NCBI GenBank assembly: GCA_910588095.1
Contig: CAJUQH010000017.1
Coordinates: 1-49,216, forward strand
Length of the DNA stretch: 49,216 bases
Source: an uncultured Eggerthellaceae bacterium
GTDB lineage: Bacteria; Actinomycetota; Coriobacteriia; Coriobacteriales; Eggerthellaceae
Direction: 5' to 3'
In this document: positions 23,972-33,263 of the stretch, in pieces
Position numbering within the stretch: the first letter of the stretch is position 1
How the letters are laid out: every line of letters starts with the position of its first letter
Position numbers and translations under genes: made by a program
The notes under the pieces: model-generated
Told to the model about the DNA's origin: nothing
Databases searched by the model: none
The model's input: only the letters and a program-made list of their open reading frames with translations

Positions 23972-26422
23972 ATGGAAGAAGCGCTGCTCATACATGTGAA
24001 AGGCATCGTGCAAGGGGTGGGCTTCCGCCCCTTCGTCTATCGTGCGGCCAAGAAGTACTTGATCAACGGTTGGGTGCTGAACGCTGCCGATGGCGTGACC
24101 ATCTTCGCAGAAGGCGACGAGAAGCGCCTGGACGCCTTCGTCATCGAGCTTTCCGAGAACGCGCCAGCCGCCGCGCAGGTGGACGAGATAGAGCTCAAGG
24201 AAGCCGAGCCGGAAGGCTTCGACGGCTTCGAGATACGCTTCTCCGACCAGGGCGACGTGGCCGAGACGACGCTGATCTCGCCCGACCTGGCCACCTGCGA
24301 CGACTGCGCGCGCGAGCTGTTCAACCCCAACGACCGGCGCTTCCGCTACCCGTTCATCAACTGCACCAACTGCGGGCCGCGCTTCACCATCATCGAGGAG
24401 CTGCCCTACGACCGGCCGCGCACGTCCATGGCGCCGTTCGAGATGTGCGAGCGCTGCGCCGCCGAGTACGCCGACCCAGGGGATCGGCGCTTCCACGCGC
24501 AGCCCGACGCGTGCTTCGACTGCGGGCCTTCGATTTCGTTTGCGCTAACGCAGCAAACGAACGATGAGCCAAGCCAGCAAGGCCACGACCTCAGCTTCAG
24601 ATGGGCCAGCGACCGCGAGGAATCCGACGCGATACTGGCCGAGGCCGTGGCCCTGCTCATGGCGGGAAAGACCCTGGCCGTGAAGGGCCTGGGTGGCTTC
24701 CACCTGGTGTGCGACGCCCGCAACGAGACCGCAGTGGCGCAGCTGCGCGAGCGAAAGCAGCGCGACGGCAAGGCGTTCGCCGTCATGATGGCCAGCGTGG
24801 ACGCCGTGCGCGAGGTGTGCGCGGTGGACAGCGCAGCCGAGGCGCTGCTGACCGGCTCGCAGCGCCCCATCGTGCTGCTGCCGAAGCGGCCGGGCGCGGC
24901 GCTGGCCGCCGGCGTGGCCGACCGCCTGCCCGAGCTGGGGGTCATGCTGCCCTACACGCCCGTCCAGCACCTGCTCATGCACGACTTCGCCGAAGCTTGG
25001 GCCGCTGCGGGCAACACCGAGGCGCCCATGCTGGTCATGACCTCGGGCAACCGCCACGACGAGCCCATAGCCATCAGCGACGAGGAGGCAGCCGAGAAGC
25101 TGGCGGGCATAGCCGATGCCATCCTAGGCAACGACCGGCCCATCCTCACGCGCTTCGATGACTCGGTGGTGCGCGTGCTCGACCTGGGCGAGGGCCAGCA
25201 GGCCATCCAGTTCCTGCGCCGCGCCCGCGGCTATGCGCCTGCTCCATTGCGTTGCGCTGACGCTGCGGAGTCCGCCCATCCTGCAACTGCGATCTTCGCG
25301 ACCGGCCCCGAGCAGAAGGTCACGTTCACGCTGCTGCGCGGCACCCAAGCCTTCGTCTCGCAGCACATCGGCGACGTGGAGGACGTGGACACCTACGACG
25401 CCTGGCTCGCCGCCAAGCGGCGCTTCGAGGAGCTGTTCGACGCGCGGCCTACCGCCGTCGCCTGCGATCTGCACCCCGAATACCTCACCTCGAAATGGGC
25501 CCACAGCCAAAGCCTGCCCGTCACCGAGGTGCAGCACCACCACGCCCACATCGCCAGCGTGCTGGCCGAGCACCAACTGGAAGGCCCCGTGTGCGGCATC
25601 GCCTTCGATGGCACCGGCTACGGGGTCGACGGCGCCATATGGGGCGGCGAGGTGCTGCTGGCCAACCGCAGCGCCTTCGAGCGCTTCGCCAACTTCGCCT
25701 ACGTGCCCATGCCCGGCGGGGGCGCCGCCGTGAAGAACCCGCTGCGCATGGCCTACGGCGTGCTGTGGGCCTTCGACCTGCTCGACCACCCCGGCGCTGC
25801 CGCGGCGCTGGCTTCCCTGGGCGACCAGGCCGCCGTGTGCGACGCCATGATAGAGCAGGGCCTCAACACGCCCATGACCTCCTCGGTGGGCCGGCTGTTC
25901 GACGCCGCCAGCGCCCTGCTGGGCGTGTGCACCAGCCCCTCCTACGAAGGCGAAGCGGCCATTCTGCTGGAAGCGGCCATCGGCGAAAGCCCGCAGCCGC
26001 AAGATGCGCAGCCCGCAGAAGCCGCCGCGCCTTACGAGATAGCCATCACCAAGAACACCGCCACCGAAGCCTCCACGGCGCAGGACACCTCGGTGCTGCT
26101 GCTCGACGCCGCGCCCGCCTTCGCCGCGCTGCTGGACGACCTGGCGGCCGGCGTTGCCGTGCCCACCATCGCGCGCCGCTTCCATGATGCCTTCGTTGAG
26201 GCCATAGTCGCCTGCGCCGAGCTGGTGCGCGGCTTGTACGACATAGGCACCGTGGCGCTTTCCGGCGGGGTGTTCATGAACCGCTACCTCATGGAGCGCG
26301 CGCTGCCGCGGCTCGAGGCCCAAGGATTCACCGTGGCCATCAACCGCGACCTGCCGCCGAACGATGGGTGCATATCGCTCGGGCAAGCCGTGGTAACATG
26401 GGCAAAAACCAGCGGCGCCTGA
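23972..26422 (+). CDS. hypF: Carbamoyltransferase HypF (NiFe-hydrogenase maturation)
   Basis: An 816-residue HypF, full length. It turns carbamoyl phosphate and ATP into the thiocarboxamide on HypE that supplies the CN ligands of NiFe hydrogenases. Domains in order: acylphosphatase-like (VQGVGFRPFVYR, 13-24), two zinc fingers with four CxxC pairs (Cys109/112, 131/134, 159/162, 181/184), a YrdC-like domain (about 205-400), and a Kae1-like domain with EVQHHHAHIASV and FDGTGYGVDGAIWGGE. The start at ATG 23972 is where the acylphosphatase domain begins; the open frame further upstream overlaps pgi. hypC and hypD follow. hypE, hypA and hypB and the hydrogenase itself are not in this window. Confidence 0.95.
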   Translation: MEEALLIHVKGIVQGVGFRPFVYRAAKKYLINGWVLNAADGVTIFAEGDEKRLDAFVIELSENAPAAAQVDEIELKEAEPEGFDGFEIRFSDQGDVAETTLISPDLATCDDCARELFNPNDRRFRYPFINCTNCGPRFTIIEELPYDRPRTSMAPFEMCERCAAEYADPGDRRFHAQPDACFDCGPSISFALTQQTNDEPSQQGHDLSFRWASDREESDAILAEAVALLMAGKTLAVKGLGGFHLVCDARNETAVAQLRERKQRDGKAFAVMMASVDAVREVCAVDSAAEALLTGSQRPIVLLPKRPGAALAAGVADRLPELGVMLPYTPVQHLLMHDFAEAWAAAGNTEAPMLVMTSGNRHDEPIAISDEEAAEKLAGIADAILGNDRPILTRFDDSVVRVLDLGEGQQAIQFLRRARGYAPAPLRCADAAESAHPATAIFATGPEQKVTFTLLRGTQAFVSQHIGDVEDVDTYDAWLAAKRRFEELFDARPTAVACDLHPEYLTSKWAHSQSLPVTEVQHHHAHIASVLAEHQLEGPVCGIAFDGTGYGVDGAIWGGEVLLANRSAFERFANFAYVPMPGGGAAVKNPLRMAYGVLWAFDLLDHPGAAAALASLGDQAAVCDAMIEQGLNTPMTSSVGRLFDAASALLGVCTSPSYEGEAAILLEAAIGESPQPQDAQPAEAAAPYEIAITKNTATEASTAQDTSVLLLDAAPAFAALLDDLAAGVAVPTIARRFHDAFVEAIVACAELVRGLYDIGTVALSGGVFMNRYLMERALPRLEAQGFTVAINRDLPPNDGCISLGQAVVTWAKTSGA

Positions 26423-26452
26423 GCGCTCACTTATATAAAGGATGCTTGACCT

Positions 26453-26692
26453 ATGTGCCTTGCCATTCCCATGAAGATAAGCCAGCTTGACGACAACCGC
26501 CTGGCCACGGTGGACGTCCTGGGCGTCACGCGCCAGATATCGCTCGACCTGACGCCCCAGGCCCAGGTGGGCGACTACGTGCTGGTGCACGCGGGCTTCG
26601 CCATCGAGGTGGTGGACGAGCAGTACGCCCAGGACACCATCGACCTCATCAAGCAGTTCCCCGAGCTCGCCGGCGAGGACCTTCCCGCATGA
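26453..26692 (+). CDS. hypC: Hydrogenase maturation chaperone HypC
   Basis: A 79-residue HypC/HybG-type chaperone beginning MCLAIPMKI, with the essential Cys2 that binds the Fe(CN)2CO unit with HypD. The beta-barrel core motif VGDYVLVHAGFAIEVV is intact. AAAGGA lies about 11 nt upstream of ATG 26453. Its stop codon overlaps the hypD start in an ATGA arrangement, as expected for two proteins that form a complex. Confidence 0.95.
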   Translation: MCLAIPMKISQLDDNRLATVDVLGVTRQISLDLTPQAQVGDYVLVHAGFAIEVVDEQYAQDTIDLIKQFPELAGEDLPA

Positions 26693-27786
26693 GCGCCAAC
26701 GCCCTCGACCAAGAGCTCGCCGCATTCAAGGACCCCGACCTGGCCCGCGGCCTCATAGGCTCCATCCAGGCGCTGGCCCCCCAGCAGGCCACGCTCATGG
26801 AGGTGTGCGGCACCCACACCGTCGCCATCGCCCGCAACGGCCTGCGCGCCATGATGCCCGAGGGCATCCGGCTGGCATCGGGCCCGGGCTGCCCCGTGTG
26901 CGTGACCTCTAACCACGACATCGACAAGGTCATAGCCCTGGCACGGGTCCCGGAAGTGACCATAGCCACCTTCGGCGACATGACCCGCGTGCCCGGCTCC
27001 ACTTCCAGCCTGCTGGCCGAGCAAGCCGCCGGCCGCGACGTGCGCATCGTGTACTCGCCGCTGGACGCCTTGGCCCTGGCCGCGGAAGACCCCACCCGCC
27101 AAGTGGTGTTCGTGGGCGTGGGCTTCGAGACCACAACGCCGCTCATCGCCATGGCCATCAAGCGCGCCCGCGCCGAGGGCCTGGGCAACTTCAGCGTATA
27201 CGCCGCGCACAAGAACATGCCCGGCGCGTTGGAAGCCATCATCAACGACCCGCAGCTGAAGCTCGACGCGCTCATACTGCCTGGTCACGTGAGCACCATC
27301 ATCGGCGCCGAGCCTTACCGCTTCCTGGCCGAGGAGTACGGCATCCCCGGCGTGATAACCGGCTTCGAGCCGGTGGACGTGCTGCAGGGCATCGCCATGA
27401 TCATGCGCCAGCTGCACGAGGGCCGCGCCGAGATAGAGATCGCCTACGCGCGCGGCGTCATGCCCGAGGGCAACCCCGTAGCGCTGGCCGCCATCGACGA
27501 GGTGTTCGAGACGTGCCCCGCCACCTGGCGCGGCCTGGGTGAGATTCCCGGCAGCGGCTACCGCATCCGCGAGGAATACGCCGCCTTCGACGCGCTGCGC
27601 CGCTTCGAGCCAGCCATCGAACCCACCGTCGAGCACAAGGGCTGCCGCTGCGGCGACGTGCTGCGCGGCATCATGGCGCCCGACGAGTGCCCGCTGTTCC
27701 GCACCGCGTGCACGCCCGAGAACCCCATCGGCCCCTGCATGGTGTCGTCGGAAGGCTCCTGCGCCGCATACTACCGCTACTACTAG
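26689..27786 (+). CDS. hypD: Hydrogenase maturation protein HypD
   Basis: A 365-residue iron-sulfur scaffold that assembles the Fe(CN)2CO cofactor with HypC and HypE. The conserved cysteines are present: MEVCGTHT (Cys40), SGPGCPVCVT (Cys68 and Cys71), and the C-terminal cluster-binding set in KGCRCGDVLRG, FRTACTPENP and GPCMVSSEGSC. The length is normal for the family. The start at ATG 26689 overlaps the hypC stop by 4 nt. No hypE follows: the next 252 bp are non-coding and lead into cydA, so the maturation genes are split on this chromosome. Confidence 0.95.
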   Translation: MSANALDQELAAFKDPDLARGLIGSIQALAPQQATLMEVCGTHTVAIARNGLRAMMPEGIRLASGPGCPVCVTSNHDIDKVIALARVPEVTIATFGDMTRVPGSTSSLLAEQAAGRDVRIVYSPLDALALAAEDPTRQVVFVGVGFETTTPLIAMAIKRARAEGLGNFSVYAAHKNMPGALEAIINDPQLKLDALILPGHVSTIIGAEPYRFLAEEYGIPGVITGFEPVDVLQGIAMIMRQLHEGRAEIEIAYARGVMPEGNPVALAAIDEVFETCPATWRGLGEIPGSGYRIREEYAAFDALRRFEPAIEPTVEHKGCRCGDVLRGIMAPDECPLFRTACTPENPIGPCMVSSEGSCAAYYRYY

Positions 27787-27955
27787 GCAGCCGCGGGTGT
27801 CCCGCACGGCCAATGGCCGGGCACCTGTCGGCCACCTACCCGCTGTACGGCCCACCCCAAGCCCAGCCTTCCTGCCCCGCGCGCCCGGCGGCCCCATGCC
27901 CCTTCCCTAACTCAACGGTTCGCTGTCGAAAGCTCATTCGCCAGGGCCAATCGCA

Positions 27956-27984
27956 TTGCGCCCCTTTATCTTGGGGCGTATGAT
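27956..27984 (+). promoter_or_regulatory. cydAB promoter with dyad in the spacer
   Basis: TTGCGC (27956-27961), 17 bp, TATGAT (27979-27984). The spacer holds the inverted repeat CGCCCC (27959-27964) and GGGGCG (27973-27978) with an 8-nt centre, well placed for a repressor that senses oxygen or redox state (inference). Confidence 0.6.
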
Positions 27985-28038
27985 TCTCCCTCGGAGGAGA
28001 ACCACCGCTTATTCAAGGGAGACAGAGGAGGGGGAAAG

Positions 28039-29640
28039 ATGGAATTCTTAGACGCCGCGTTGCTGGCACGCATCCAGTTCGCGGTCACCGTTGCCTACCA
28101 TTTCATCTTCGTGCCGCTTTCCATCGGCATCGGCCTTATCATGGCCATCTTCGTGACGAAGGCCTATCGCAGCAAAGACGCTGCCGACGACGGCATCGCG
28201 CGCATGTGGGTCAAGATATTCACCGCCACGTTCGCCATAGGCGTGGCAACCGGCATAACCATGGAGTTCTCGTTCGGCACCAACTGGGCCAACTACTCGC
28301 GCTTCGTGGGCGACATCTTCGGCGCGCCGCTGGCCGCCGAGGCACTGTTCGCGTTCTTCCTGGAGTCGATATTCCTGGGCGTGCTGCTGTTCGGCCGCAA
28401 CAAGGTCAGCCCCAAGGCCTACATGGTGGCCGGCTGGCTGGTGTGGTTCGGCTCGTGCCTGAGCGCGCTGTGGATCCTCATCGCCAACTCGTGGATGCAG
28501 ACGCCTGCGGGCGCCATGCTCTCGGCCGACGGCAGCCAGGCCGTCATCACCGACTTCTTCGCCGCCGCATTCAACCCCACCACGTGGCCGCGCTACTTCC
28601 ATACCGTGCTGTCGCTGCTGGTCATGGGCTCGTTCATCTCCATGGCCGTCGGCGCGTGGTACCTCATCAAGAAGCGCCACGAGCACGCCGCCGACCGCGT
28701 GCTGCGCGTCGGGGCCATCGTGGGCATCCTGTCCACATGCGTGCTGCTGGTAAGCGCCCATTCTTCGGCCGTGGTGGTCAGCGAGGAGCAACCCACCAAG
28801 CTTGCCATGATGGAGGGCATGTACGAGGACGAGGTGCCCCCGCTGTACGCCATAGGCTGGGTGGACCAAGAAGGCGAGCAGGTGCTGGCCCCCTTCGCCA
28901 TACCCGGCGGCACCAGCTTCCTGGCCACCGGCACGTGGGACACCGAATACCCCGGGCTGAACTCCCTGGCCGAGACCGAGAAGTACGCCGACATCGACCC
29001 GGCCACCATGCCGGTCAACATCGTGTTCCAGAGCTACCACCTCATGGTGGCCATGTTCGGCATCATCTTCGTGCTGGCCATACTGGCGCTCGTGTTCACG
29101 CGGAAGAAGAAAGGCGCCCAGGGCAGCGACGCCCTGCCAGCCATCACCCGCATGGGTTGGCTGCAGAAGCTGCTGCTCATAAGCCCCATCTTCCCGTTCC
29201 TGGCTATCCAGGCCGGCTGGATCACTGCCGAGGTGGGGCGCCAGCCCTACGTGGTGTACCCCAGCACCACCGGCCCCGACGGCGTGTTCATGCTCACCAA
29301 CGACGGCATATCGGCCAGCGTTTCGGCGGTTGAGATCATCATCACCTTGACGCTGTTCGCCGTGGTGTACCTGCTGCTGTTCGTGGGCTGGGCCCGCGTG
29401 GTCATCAAGTTCATCAACGACGGCCCCGCTCCCGCGTCGGCCGGCGGCGGCTTCTTCCGCAAGGGCAAGGGCGGCAACGCTGCCAACGCTGCCAAAGACG
29501 CGGAAGACGCTGGATGCGATGCCTCTCCGGCCGCCGACGAGGTCATGGTCGTGGACGTAGTGGAAGCCGAAGCCGTTGCGGTGGAGGGCGCGCCGAGCGC
29601 CACCCCGGCCGACGCTGACGCGGAAGGGGGTGCGCGATGA
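28039..29640 (+). CDS. cydA: Cytochrome bd ubiquinol/menaquinol oxidase subunit I
   Basis: A 533-residue integral membrane subunit that binds haems b558, b595 and d and oxidises quinol while reducing oxygen to water. Visible features are the N-terminal haem-ligand region VAYHFIFVPLSIG (His21), the helix with YFHTVLSLLVMGSF, and the signature GWITAEVGRQP near residue 395. The Q loop is of the short type. An unusual Ala/Asp/Glu-rich C-terminal tail of about 55 residues follows the last helix. GGAGGGGG precedes ATG 28039. It overlaps cydB by 4 nt. In an anaerobe this enzyme would mainly scavenge oxygen (inference). Confidence 0.95.
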   Translation: MEFLDAALLARIQFAVTVAYHFIFVPLSIGIGLIMAIFVTKAYRSKDAADDGIARMWVKIFTATFAIGVATGITMEFSFGTNWANYSRFVGDIFGAPLAAEALFAFFLESIFLGVLLFGRNKVSPKAYMVAGWLVWFGSCLSALWILIANSWMQTPAGAMLSADGSQAVITDFFAAAFNPTTWPRYFHTVLSLLVMGSFISMAVGAWYLIKKRHEHAADRVLRVGAIVGILSTCVLLVSAHSSAVVVSEEQPTKLAMMEGMYEDEVPPLYAIGWVDQEGEQVLAPFAIPGGTSFLATGTWDTEYPGLNSLAETEKYADIDPATMPVNIVFQSYHLMVAMFGIIFVLAILALVFTRKKKGAQGSDALPAITRMGWLQKLLLISPIFPFLAIQAGWITAEVGRQPYVVYPSTTGPDGVFMLTNDGISASVSAVEIIITLTLFAVVYLLLFVGWARVVIKFINDGPAPASAGGGFFRKGKGGNAANAAKDAEDAGCDASPAADEVMVVDVVEAEAVAVEGAPSATPADADAEGGAR

Positions 29641-30668
29641 TGACCGTGCTCACCGTCTTGTGGTTCTTCCTCATATTCGTGCTCATAGCCGGCTACTTCG
29701 TGCTCGACGGATTCGACCTGGGCGCCGGCGTGCTGTACCCGTTCATCGCCAAGACCGAGGAAGACCAGGCCATCGTGCGCCGGTCCATCGGCCCGGTGTG
29801 GGACGGCAACGAGGTGTGGCTGCTCACCGCCGGCGGCGCGCTGTTCGCCGCGTTCCCCGACGCGTACGCCACCACCTTCTCGGGCTTCTACCTGGCCGTG
29901 ATGCTGGTGCTGTTCGGCCTTATCGTACGCGCGGTGTCCTTCGAGTTCTGGGCCGCCGACAAGAAGTGGCGCAGCGTGTGGAACGCCTGCTTCTTCCTGG
30001 GCTCGCTGCTGCCAGCGCTGCTCCTGGGCGTTGCCGTGGGCAACATCTACGCGGGCATTCCCATGGATGCGGCGGGCAACTACATCGGCGTGCCGCTGCT
30101 TGGCCTGATCACCCCGTTCACGCTGCTCACCGGCTTGCTGGGCCTGGCCATGTTCCTGGCCGCCGGCGCGTGCTGGGTGGCGCTGAAGGCCCCGCTTGAC
30201 TCGGCCGTGCGCGCCCGCGCCGCCAAGCTGCGAGCCCCGCTGGGCATCGTTTCGCTAGCGCTGTTCGTAGTGGTGAGCGCCTACGCGCTGATGGCTATCG
30301 TGCCCGAGATAGGCGAGGGCTTCTATGCTGGCTGCGTGGTGTTCGCCCTGGTGTTCGTGCTGGCGCTGCTGGCAGCCCTGTGGTTCGGCCTCAAGAAGCG
30401 CTGCGACCTGGGCGCGTTCCTGGCCCAGAGCGTCGGATCGTTCAGCCTGACGGCGCTGTTGGCCTGCTCGATGTTCCCCAACTTGGTGGTGGCGTCGGCC
30501 GACAGCATCGGCCCCAACATCACGCTCATGAGCGCTGGCGCATCGGAGCTTTCGCTCACCTGCATGACCATCATCCTGTGCATCGGCCTGCCGCTGGTGC
30601 TGGTGTACCACGTCATCGTCTACCGCACCTTCCGCGGTCGCGTGGAAGCCTCGGAGATGAACCACTAG
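29637..30668 (+). CDS. cydB: Cytochrome bd oxidase subunit II
   Basis: A 343-residue membrane protein with about eight helices. The N-terminal family signature FVLDGFDLGAGVLYPF is followed by GPVWDGNEVWLLTAGGALFAAFP and a conserved VRAVSFEF. It forms the heterodimer with CydA. Its start overlaps the cydA stop in an ATGATG arrangement, so translation is coupled; GGAAGGGGG is upstream. No cydC or cydD assembly genes follow. A terminator at 30742 closes the operon. Confidence 0.95.
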   Translation: MMTVLTVLWFFLIFVLIAGYFVLDGFDLGAGVLYPFIAKTEEDQAIVRRSIGPVWDGNEVWLLTAGGALFAAFPDAYATTFSGFYLAVMLVLFGLIVRAVSFEFWAADKKWRSVWNACFFLGSLLPALLLGVAVGNIYAGIPMDAAGNYIGVPLLGLITPFTLLTGLLGLAMFLAAGACWVALKAPLDSAVRARAAKLRAPLGIVSLALFVVVSAYALMAIVPEIGEGFYAGCVVFALVFVLALLAALWFGLKKRCDLGAFLAQSVGSFSLTALLACSMFPNLVVASADSIGPNITLMSAGASELSLTCMTIILCIGLPLVLVYHVIVYRTFRGRVEASEMNH

Positions 30669-30741
30669 CCGCACCGGGGCGCTGCTGGCGCGCCGCTGCA
30701 TATGCTCGAGGGTGCCGCTGGCCCCCCCGACTGGCATCGAA

Positions 30742-30773
30742 AACCCGTCGCCCTTAGTGGGCGGCGGGTTTTT
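30742..30773 (+). terminator. cydAB terminator
   Basis: AACCCGTCGCCC pairs with GGGCGGCGGGTT (one G-T wobble) around a short loop and is followed by TTTTT, 73 nt after the cydB stop. Confidence 0.85.
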
Positions 30774-30871
30774 CTGTTGCGAAGCTGTTGCACTCCCGCC
30801 AGGTGAAAACCCCTACAATGGTCTGTGACTGCACTACCGAAAAGGGGAGGGAACTCCAGAAAGGGGGACCG

Positions 30872-32107
30872 ATGGACGAGAAGACGACCAATGCCAACGG
30901 CGCGAAGGCCACGCCCGAGGCCCAGCCCGAGGTTGCTGCGCAGGCAGCGGAAGGCACCGCAGAGATCATCGCTTCTGATGGCACGCCCGAGGTGATAACC
31001 GCCGAGACCGTGACGACCGAGCAGGAAGCGACCGCGGTCGTAGCGGGCTCTGCCGAGGTCATCGCCAGCGATGGCGCTGAAGAGACCATCGCCGTTGCCG
31101 CCGTGGAGCCGGCTGTGGTGGAGACGCAAGCCACCGCCGTCACCGTGGAGAACGCGCCCGAGGCGGGCCAGCCGCCTGCCCCCGAGGCAGGCACTGCCGT
31201 GCCCGCGCCTGCTGCTGGCGCCCCGGTGCCACCGCCCCCGCCGACTGATGGCACCGCTGCTGCCGTGCCCCAGCCGCCCGCGACGCCCCCGACTGGCCAA
31301 ACGAGCCCCACCGGCGCGCTGGTCTGCGGCATCTTGGCCATCCTGTTCTCAGGCTTGCCCATCGTGGGCATCATTCTGGGCGTCGTGGCCATCGTGCTGG
31401 CAGGCAAGTACTTCAAGGCCGGCGGCACCCAAGGCACCGGCAAGGCTGGCCGCATCTGAGGCATCGTGGGCATCGTGCTGTCAGTGGTGTGGTTCATCGC
31501 CGCCATCGCTGTGAGCTGCGTGGCCTTCAACATGGCTGATAGCTACAACAGCTCCAGCAATTCGAGCTTTAGCTCGAGTTCATCGGCCACTGCTGCGACC
31601 GCAGAGGCTTCGGAAGCCCAGGAAGCTGTGGAGATGCGCCTCGACCAGATAAAGAACAAGGACCCTGAGATGATGGCTACCCTAGCCGCCATCGCCGAGA
31701 AATCCTTCGAGGACACCTTCAGCAGCGGAAGCCACACCATAACCATGCAGGATTGCGGCATCGACCCGAACGAGTACATAGATCTCATGACCGATGGCTT
31801 CGACTACAAGTTCGACAGCCTCGACGAGTATGGCAGCTATGTAGGGCTCACCTATTACCTCACCGTACGCGACATCACCCAAATAACCAGTGTCATCAGC
31901 GACGAGTTCGATTCGGCCGCCACCCAGACCATGAGCGACGCCGAGCTTCGCGAGTATGTCGGCAAGACCGTCATGGATGCCGTGCGCAATGCCGACATGA
32001 CGCACTATGGCATGTTCGACATCGACCTTGATGACAAGGACGGCGTCCTAGTCATCGATGAGGACGATTGGGACTTCGAGATGCGGTACTTCTTCTCCAT
32101 CGAGTAG
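30872..32107 (+). pseudogene. DUF4190-type membrane protein interrupted by in-frame TGA
   Basis: AAAGGGGG precedes ATG 30872. The reading gives a long Glu/Ala/Thr-rich then Pro-rich N-terminus (about 145 residues), a DUF4190-like helix (GALVCGILAILFSGLPIVGI), then TGA at 31457-31459. The same frame continues without a further stop to 32107 with the second helix (GIVLSVVWFIAAIAVSCVAF) and an extracytoplasmic domain with MQDCGIDPNEYI. The intact paralogue at 44862-46031 has the same order through this point, so a nonsense mutation is the simplest reading. GTG 31466, six bases past the TGA, could allow reinitiation. Nothing in the domain suggests selenocysteine. It is flanked by its own terminator at 32131. 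Confidence 0.7.
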
Positions 32108-32130
32108 CCCCTAGCAGGTTCGCAGCATAA

Positions 32131-32163
32131 AAAGAAGGCAGGCTCTGGCCTGCCTTCTTTTTT
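32131..32163 (+). terminator. Bidirectional terminator
   Basis: AAAGAAGGCAGG and CCTGCCTTCTTT form a 12-bp perfect stem with loop CTCTGG and T-runs on both strands. It separates the DUF4190-type gene from the convergent nfo gene. Confidence 0.9.
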
Positions 32164-32213
32164 GCCTTCCTGCTAGGATTGGGCGGAAATGCCGAGCACG
32201 CCTCTAAGCTGCT

Positions 32214-33050
32214 CTACTCGGCACGCAGGCCTTTCAGCATGGCTATCTCGTCGCCCCATTCGGGTAGCGTGTCGTGCGGCGTCTCCAAGAAGAATGGCAG
32301 GTCGCGCAGCGCCTCGTGGTTGATGATGCGCTCGAATGCTTCCGTACCTAAGTGGCCGCCGCCGATGACCTCGTGGCGGTCTTTGTGTGCGCCCAGCGGG
32401 TTCTTCGAGTCGTTCAGGTGCACGGCCCGCAGGCGGTCGAGCCCTATCACCCGGTCGAAGTCCTCGAGCACGTCGTCCAGCTGCTCCACCACATCGTAGC
32501 CGCCATCCCACACATGACAGGTGTCCAAGCATACGCCTACCTGGTCGCTTAGTTCCACGCGGTCTATGATGGCAGCCAGCTCCTCGAAGGTGGCGCCCAC
32601 CTCGGTGCCCTTGCCCGCCATCGTCTCCAACAGCAGCGTGGTGGTCTGGTCGGGCGACAGCACCTGGTTCAGGGCATCGGCTATCTTCGCGATGCCTTCT
32701 TCGGCGCCCTGGCCCACATGGCACCCGGGGTGCATGTTGTACATCTGGTGCGGCGTGGCCTCCATGCGCTCAAGATCATCAGCCAGCACAGCCAACGCGA
32801 ACTCCCGCGTGTCGGGTTTCGCGGCCGCCGGATTCAAGGTGTAGGGCGCATGGGCCAGAAAGCGCGTGATGCCGTTCTCGGCCGCAAGCTCCTGAAAGGC
32901 CGCCACGTCGGCCGGGTCGATGGCCTTGGCCTTGCCGCCCCGCGGGTTGCGAGTGAAGAACTGGAACGTGTTGGCGCCGATAGAGGCCGCATCGGCCGCC
33001 ATCTGACGGTAGCCCTTCGCGCTGGAGAGATGGCATCCTATGGTGAACAT
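32214..33050 (-). CDS. nfo: Deoxyribonuclease IV (AP endonuclease, Nfo family)
   Basis: A 278-residue zinc TIM-barrel endonuclease of base-excision repair that cuts 5' to abasic sites. The metal-binding motifs are all present: FLAHAPYTLN, LLETMAGKGTEVG, CLDTCHVWDGGYD, VHLNDSKNPLGAHKDRHE with GGGHLG, and FFLETPHD. The start at ATG 33050 (MFTIGCHLSSAKGY) follows GGAAGGAA; an open stretch of 18 codons upstream has no ribosome-binding site. It appears monocistronic, between a bidirectional terminator and surface locus 2. Confidence 0.95.
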   Translation of the reverse strand: MFTIGCHLSSAKGYRQMAADAASIGANTFQFFTRNPRGGKAKAIDPADVAAFQELAAENGITRFLAHAPYTLNPAAAKPDTREFALAVLADDLERMEATPHQMYNMHPGCHVGQGAEEGIAKIADALNQVLSPDQTTTLLLETMAGKGTEVGATFEELAAIIDRVELSDQVGVCLDTCHVWDGGYDVVEQLDDVLEDFDRVIGLDRLRAVHLNDSKNPLGAHKDRHEVIGGGHLGTEAFERIINHEALRDLPFFLETPHDTLPEWGDEIAMLKGLRAE

Positions 33051-33131
33051 GGCCGGATTCCTTCCGTCGGGCCCTGCGTCTTGGCAGCGCTGCTGCTGCG
33101 CCAACGCGCACCGGCGAGCTACTGCCTGCCT

Positions 33132-33140
33132 ATCCTAGCA
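33132..33140 (-). promoter_or_regulatory. nfo promoter (extended -10)
   Basis: TGC-TAGGAT on the minus strand, about 80 nt upstream of the nfo start, matching the extended -10 pattern seen elsewhere in the window. Confidence 0.4.
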
Positions 33141-33263
33141 GTTCGCCCTTCCGCCCGCGACTAGGCCACGGTTGGCGCAGAGCGGCGTAAGCCCTGCGGC
33201 CAGGCGCCTTCGCTCAAGGTATTCTGCCCCGCATCCCCAGCGTCGCGCAGCCCTGTTCGCCGA

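Noticed and set aside
30720..30728. C7 run after cydB as another switch
   Set aside because: It is intergenic, beyond the cydB stop and before the terminator, with no frame to switch.
31457..31459. Selenocysteine codon in the DUF4190-type protein
   Set aside because: The position lies between two membrane helices, aligns with Thr in the paralogue and has no redox motif; no SECIS-like hairpin was recognised just downstream.
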